From Lithospermum erythrorhizon (Eukaryota; Streptophyta; Magnoliopsida; Boraginales; Boraginaceae): a stretch of 64,000 bases of DNA. This document shows, in pieces, positions 61,482-64,000 of the stretch (positions are counted from its first letter, which is position 1; every line of letters starts with the position of its first letter). Both the position numbers and the translations under genes were made by a program. Below the pieces are notes generated by a model, which was not told the origin of the DNA, made no database searches, and worked only from the letters and a program-made list of their open reading frames with translations. Location of the stretch: NCBI GenBank assembly GCA_019722365.1, contig JADFUC010000812.1:1-64000 (forward strand), written 5' to 3'.

Positions 61482-64000
61482 GCAAAGTATCGCTATTTGG
61501 ACAAAGAGGCATCCCTCTAAAAGCGAGAAGTTTATTAGACAATAGATTGTTCCTTCACCGTAAGACACCGTACCATAGCATGCGAGGTGTCCGTACCTCA
61601 GCCGATGTGATCCAGGCCATTTAGGTTATAACCCTACTCAAGGTACTTTCTGCATCTTAACTTGTACTTTCTTTTCACTTCTAACGGACCGTTTCATCTT
61701 ACTCACGAAACTTCTTTCCTCTTGCAACTTCTAAATATTACTCGTCAAGCTTAAATACATCCACGGCTGCAACATTTTTGGTCTTAGCACCACTCATGTC
61801 ATCTTAGTGCTTAGTAACCTTTTTATTTTCTCTGTAAGTTTGGTATAACATTCATAGTAACCCTTTCTGGTTACCATAGACTTATTAAGTAATTATCTGT
61901 CCGTGTCAGTTTTTTCCCAAATATCAATCATAAGTGTTAAGGAATAATTTGGTGATCATTAATAATGGTGAGGAGGGGACATTCAACATGTCCCCGCAGG
62001 TAAGTGTTCAATGATTTCATTTGATTGTTGTGTAGTTTGTGGATATCAATGTATGATAATGTCGTGTTACATCCGAAACAAGTTACACAAAGTGTGCAGG
62101 TTGTGAAGCGACAAGGGAAAAAGTCATGGATATGATGTTGGCAAACTCACAATATCATGGAAAACCACTAAATTTCGTCTAGATGCTTGCTATAAGTGTG
62201 CACATCACGTCTAAAAACTACAACATTTCATCTACAGTCTATTCACATATATAGACTCACCTCATTAGGAAAGGGAGTAGATTTTAAGAAGAAAATAATT
62301 AAAGGCTTTTAATATATATTTATATATTAAAAGCTTAGTCAAATATTATTTCCACCACTTAAACCAAAGTAGGCACCTCTTGTTTTCTGCAAAAGGCGGT
62401 CAGATTCCTACGCGCTGATACTACGAGCCACGGTGACACGTTTATATCTTGTCGGATGGCGTATTTAAATCCTTGGCGGTGGAAGCAGCGCATTCCAGCA
62501 GCAGGGTACTTATATTCATAGGCTATCGGTTTATGCTTACGGTTTGAAAGTAACGTCATCGTATCAAAAGATAGCCGCAACTACTGAAAGTTATTCCGCA
62601 TGCTCGATTGTCGCCATTTATTTTAAAGCTGGGGTGTGGATGCTTGATTACTCTCTTTATTCACAACTTGGCGTCGGAGACTACTTTCGGGCGTACCGGT
62701 TTTGGGTTTGCGGGTTGTCATTTGAGGTCATGGTCGGGAAGAAGTTAGAGAGAGACCGGTGGCCTCTACCTGGCCTTTCGTTGGTAATAGGATAGGCAAT
62801 CGGAGGGCTTTTGGTTCTTTGAGGTAAATCGCCACCGTTTTTGCCTCAATAATAATAAGGAGTTTTGGATTTTAGGGGTTACGGGTAAGAATAATTGTGC
62901 TTGAGATTTAAGGGATACGTATCAAAGTGGTGGAATTGATGAAATGTTTTTAAGTTATATTTGGGAAAATTTCTAAAAGCATAATGTTTGAAAATGAGGA
63001 TGAGTGTTCTTGTATCTTTCGTGTTCAAGTAAATTTCATCAGATCTTTTCCATTTCCTCCAAAATTTTGTATTTTTCTTTAGATTTTGTTAAATTTCCCC
63101 ACTTTGTGTCATTTTCATGTATTGAGAGTATTTATTATTGGGTTAGTTTTAATGTTTAGGAGTTTTATTTGGCTCAAAGGTTCTTGGTGTTTGAAAGTGA
63201 AGAGTGCGGTTCCCGAAATTTTTAAATGTTCTTGGAGCCGCACCCAATTTCCTCGAGGTCCCCAACTGAATAGATCCTTAATTCTCTTATCAAAGCATTA
63301 ATCGGCTGGCGATGCTGCTCACAACGGTCCCGATCGAAGTTCGGCTCGCCGTTCTCATGGCAAGGCGGCCCGACACCTCTCTTTGGCGTAACTCTTTCTC
63401 GCTTTCTCCGCTTTCTCTGGCGAGTTATGCCCGTCGTCTTAGCTCTTGCGTATCGTTTTCTTTTCGAGGTTTGTTGTTCACTTTTATTAAATTGATTGGC
63501 ACATGAAATAACCCGTTCAGGTATAGCGTTATTTTATATGATTTTGGTTGCCCGGTTGGTGTTTTGCGGTTTATAAAGTTAAAATTTGAAATCGAGATAA
63601 TGATAATATGGGTTTGGCGATGTATATTTTGATGGCCGAGCTAATTTGACTAGGTGTTGAATTAGGTTTAGAGAAGAGAAGCGAAATTTTCTAATAACGA
63701 GACACAAACTCCATACCAAATCGTTACCTCTGCCCATGCTTCTTATCCTTATAAACTCATGTCGGCACTTTATCGTCCAGACTCATTTATGTACCTCCTG
63801 GAAGAGACTACTAAATTCTTCGATTGAATTTTTTTCATTTTCTTAAAATCTGTGGAATCTTCAAAGGATGTTAGGGGTATGAGTTTTAATCTTGAATCTC
63901 GTTATTTGAGGCCATAGTTGACTATTTGTTAGTTTGAAACTTTTATGTTGACTTTCTGAATCTTAACTTCTGGAATAGAAATGTTATCTAAGTTTAGTTT
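61482..64000. other. Terminal spacer, nothing recognised
   Basis: No family match, RNA gene or clear TE end was seen. Reading frames of 64-83 codons exist (for example 62544-62795 + and 63312-63506 +) but lack domains. The 62.3-62.8 and 63.3-63.5 kb parts are more GC-rich than the rest and may be decayed coding DNA of a mobile element, which I cannot identify. Confidence 0.35.

Overview
This window is nuclear DNA of a flowering plant, probably a dicot. The genes are split by GT-AG introns and encode plant-type proteins, the intergenic DNA is AT-rich, and much of the rest is retrotransposon debris. I cannot name the species. There are no bacterial-type operons, rRNA genes, confident tRNA genes or CRISPR arrays.

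Five multi-exon genes can be reconstructed. Two lie head-to-tail on the + strand: a FAM86/EEF2KMT-type lysine methyltransferase (16929-21376, ten exons) and glutathione synthetase GSH2 (21891-26764). Converging on them is a two-exon J-domain protein with a DUF3444 module (27642-30073, -, 790 aa). Next is a seven-exon CDK-like Ser/Thr kinase with an N-terminal acylation signal (34877-38107, -, 565 aa). Last is a six-exon WVD2-LIKE/TPX2-family microtubule-associated protein (55311-58163, -). A possible small serine-rich gene lies at 47056-47316 (-). From memory, homologues of the methyltransferase, GSH2 and DnaJ genes also sit close together on Arabidopsis chromosome 5, which suggests old shared synteny.

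Layout. 1-16 kb is stacked LTR-element sequence: an LTR junction near 3.14 kb, an LTR fragment (3.6-4.0 kb), a solo LTR (4.3-5.3 kb) and a complete but apparently non-coding LTR retrotransposon (6770-15449) with ~1 kb LTRs, a primer-binding site and a 5-bp target duplication. 16.9-30 kb is the gene-dense part. 31-34.8 kb is spacer with a TRIM-like remnant and a hAT-like MITE. 34.9-39.1 kb is the kinase and its leader. 39-47 kb is repeat-rich with two adjacent imperfect tandem arrays. 47-50.9 kb holds little. 50.9-54.7 kb is a dead L1-type LINE ending in poly(A). 55.3-59.5 kb is the WVD2-like gene, whose leader intron holds a threefold ~110-bp repeat. 60.6-61.5 kb is another solo LTR, and the tail shows nothing I recognise.

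The main oddity is reading-frame damage dominated by small indels. It is extensive in the 5' half of GSH2, and single-base in the methyltransferase (exon 2) and the WVD2-like gene (start region), while the DnaJ and kinase genes are clean. This could be early pseudogenisation of GSH2 or residual long-read indel error in the assembly. I found no convincing undescribed biological system; the observations are modest and are ranked as such.
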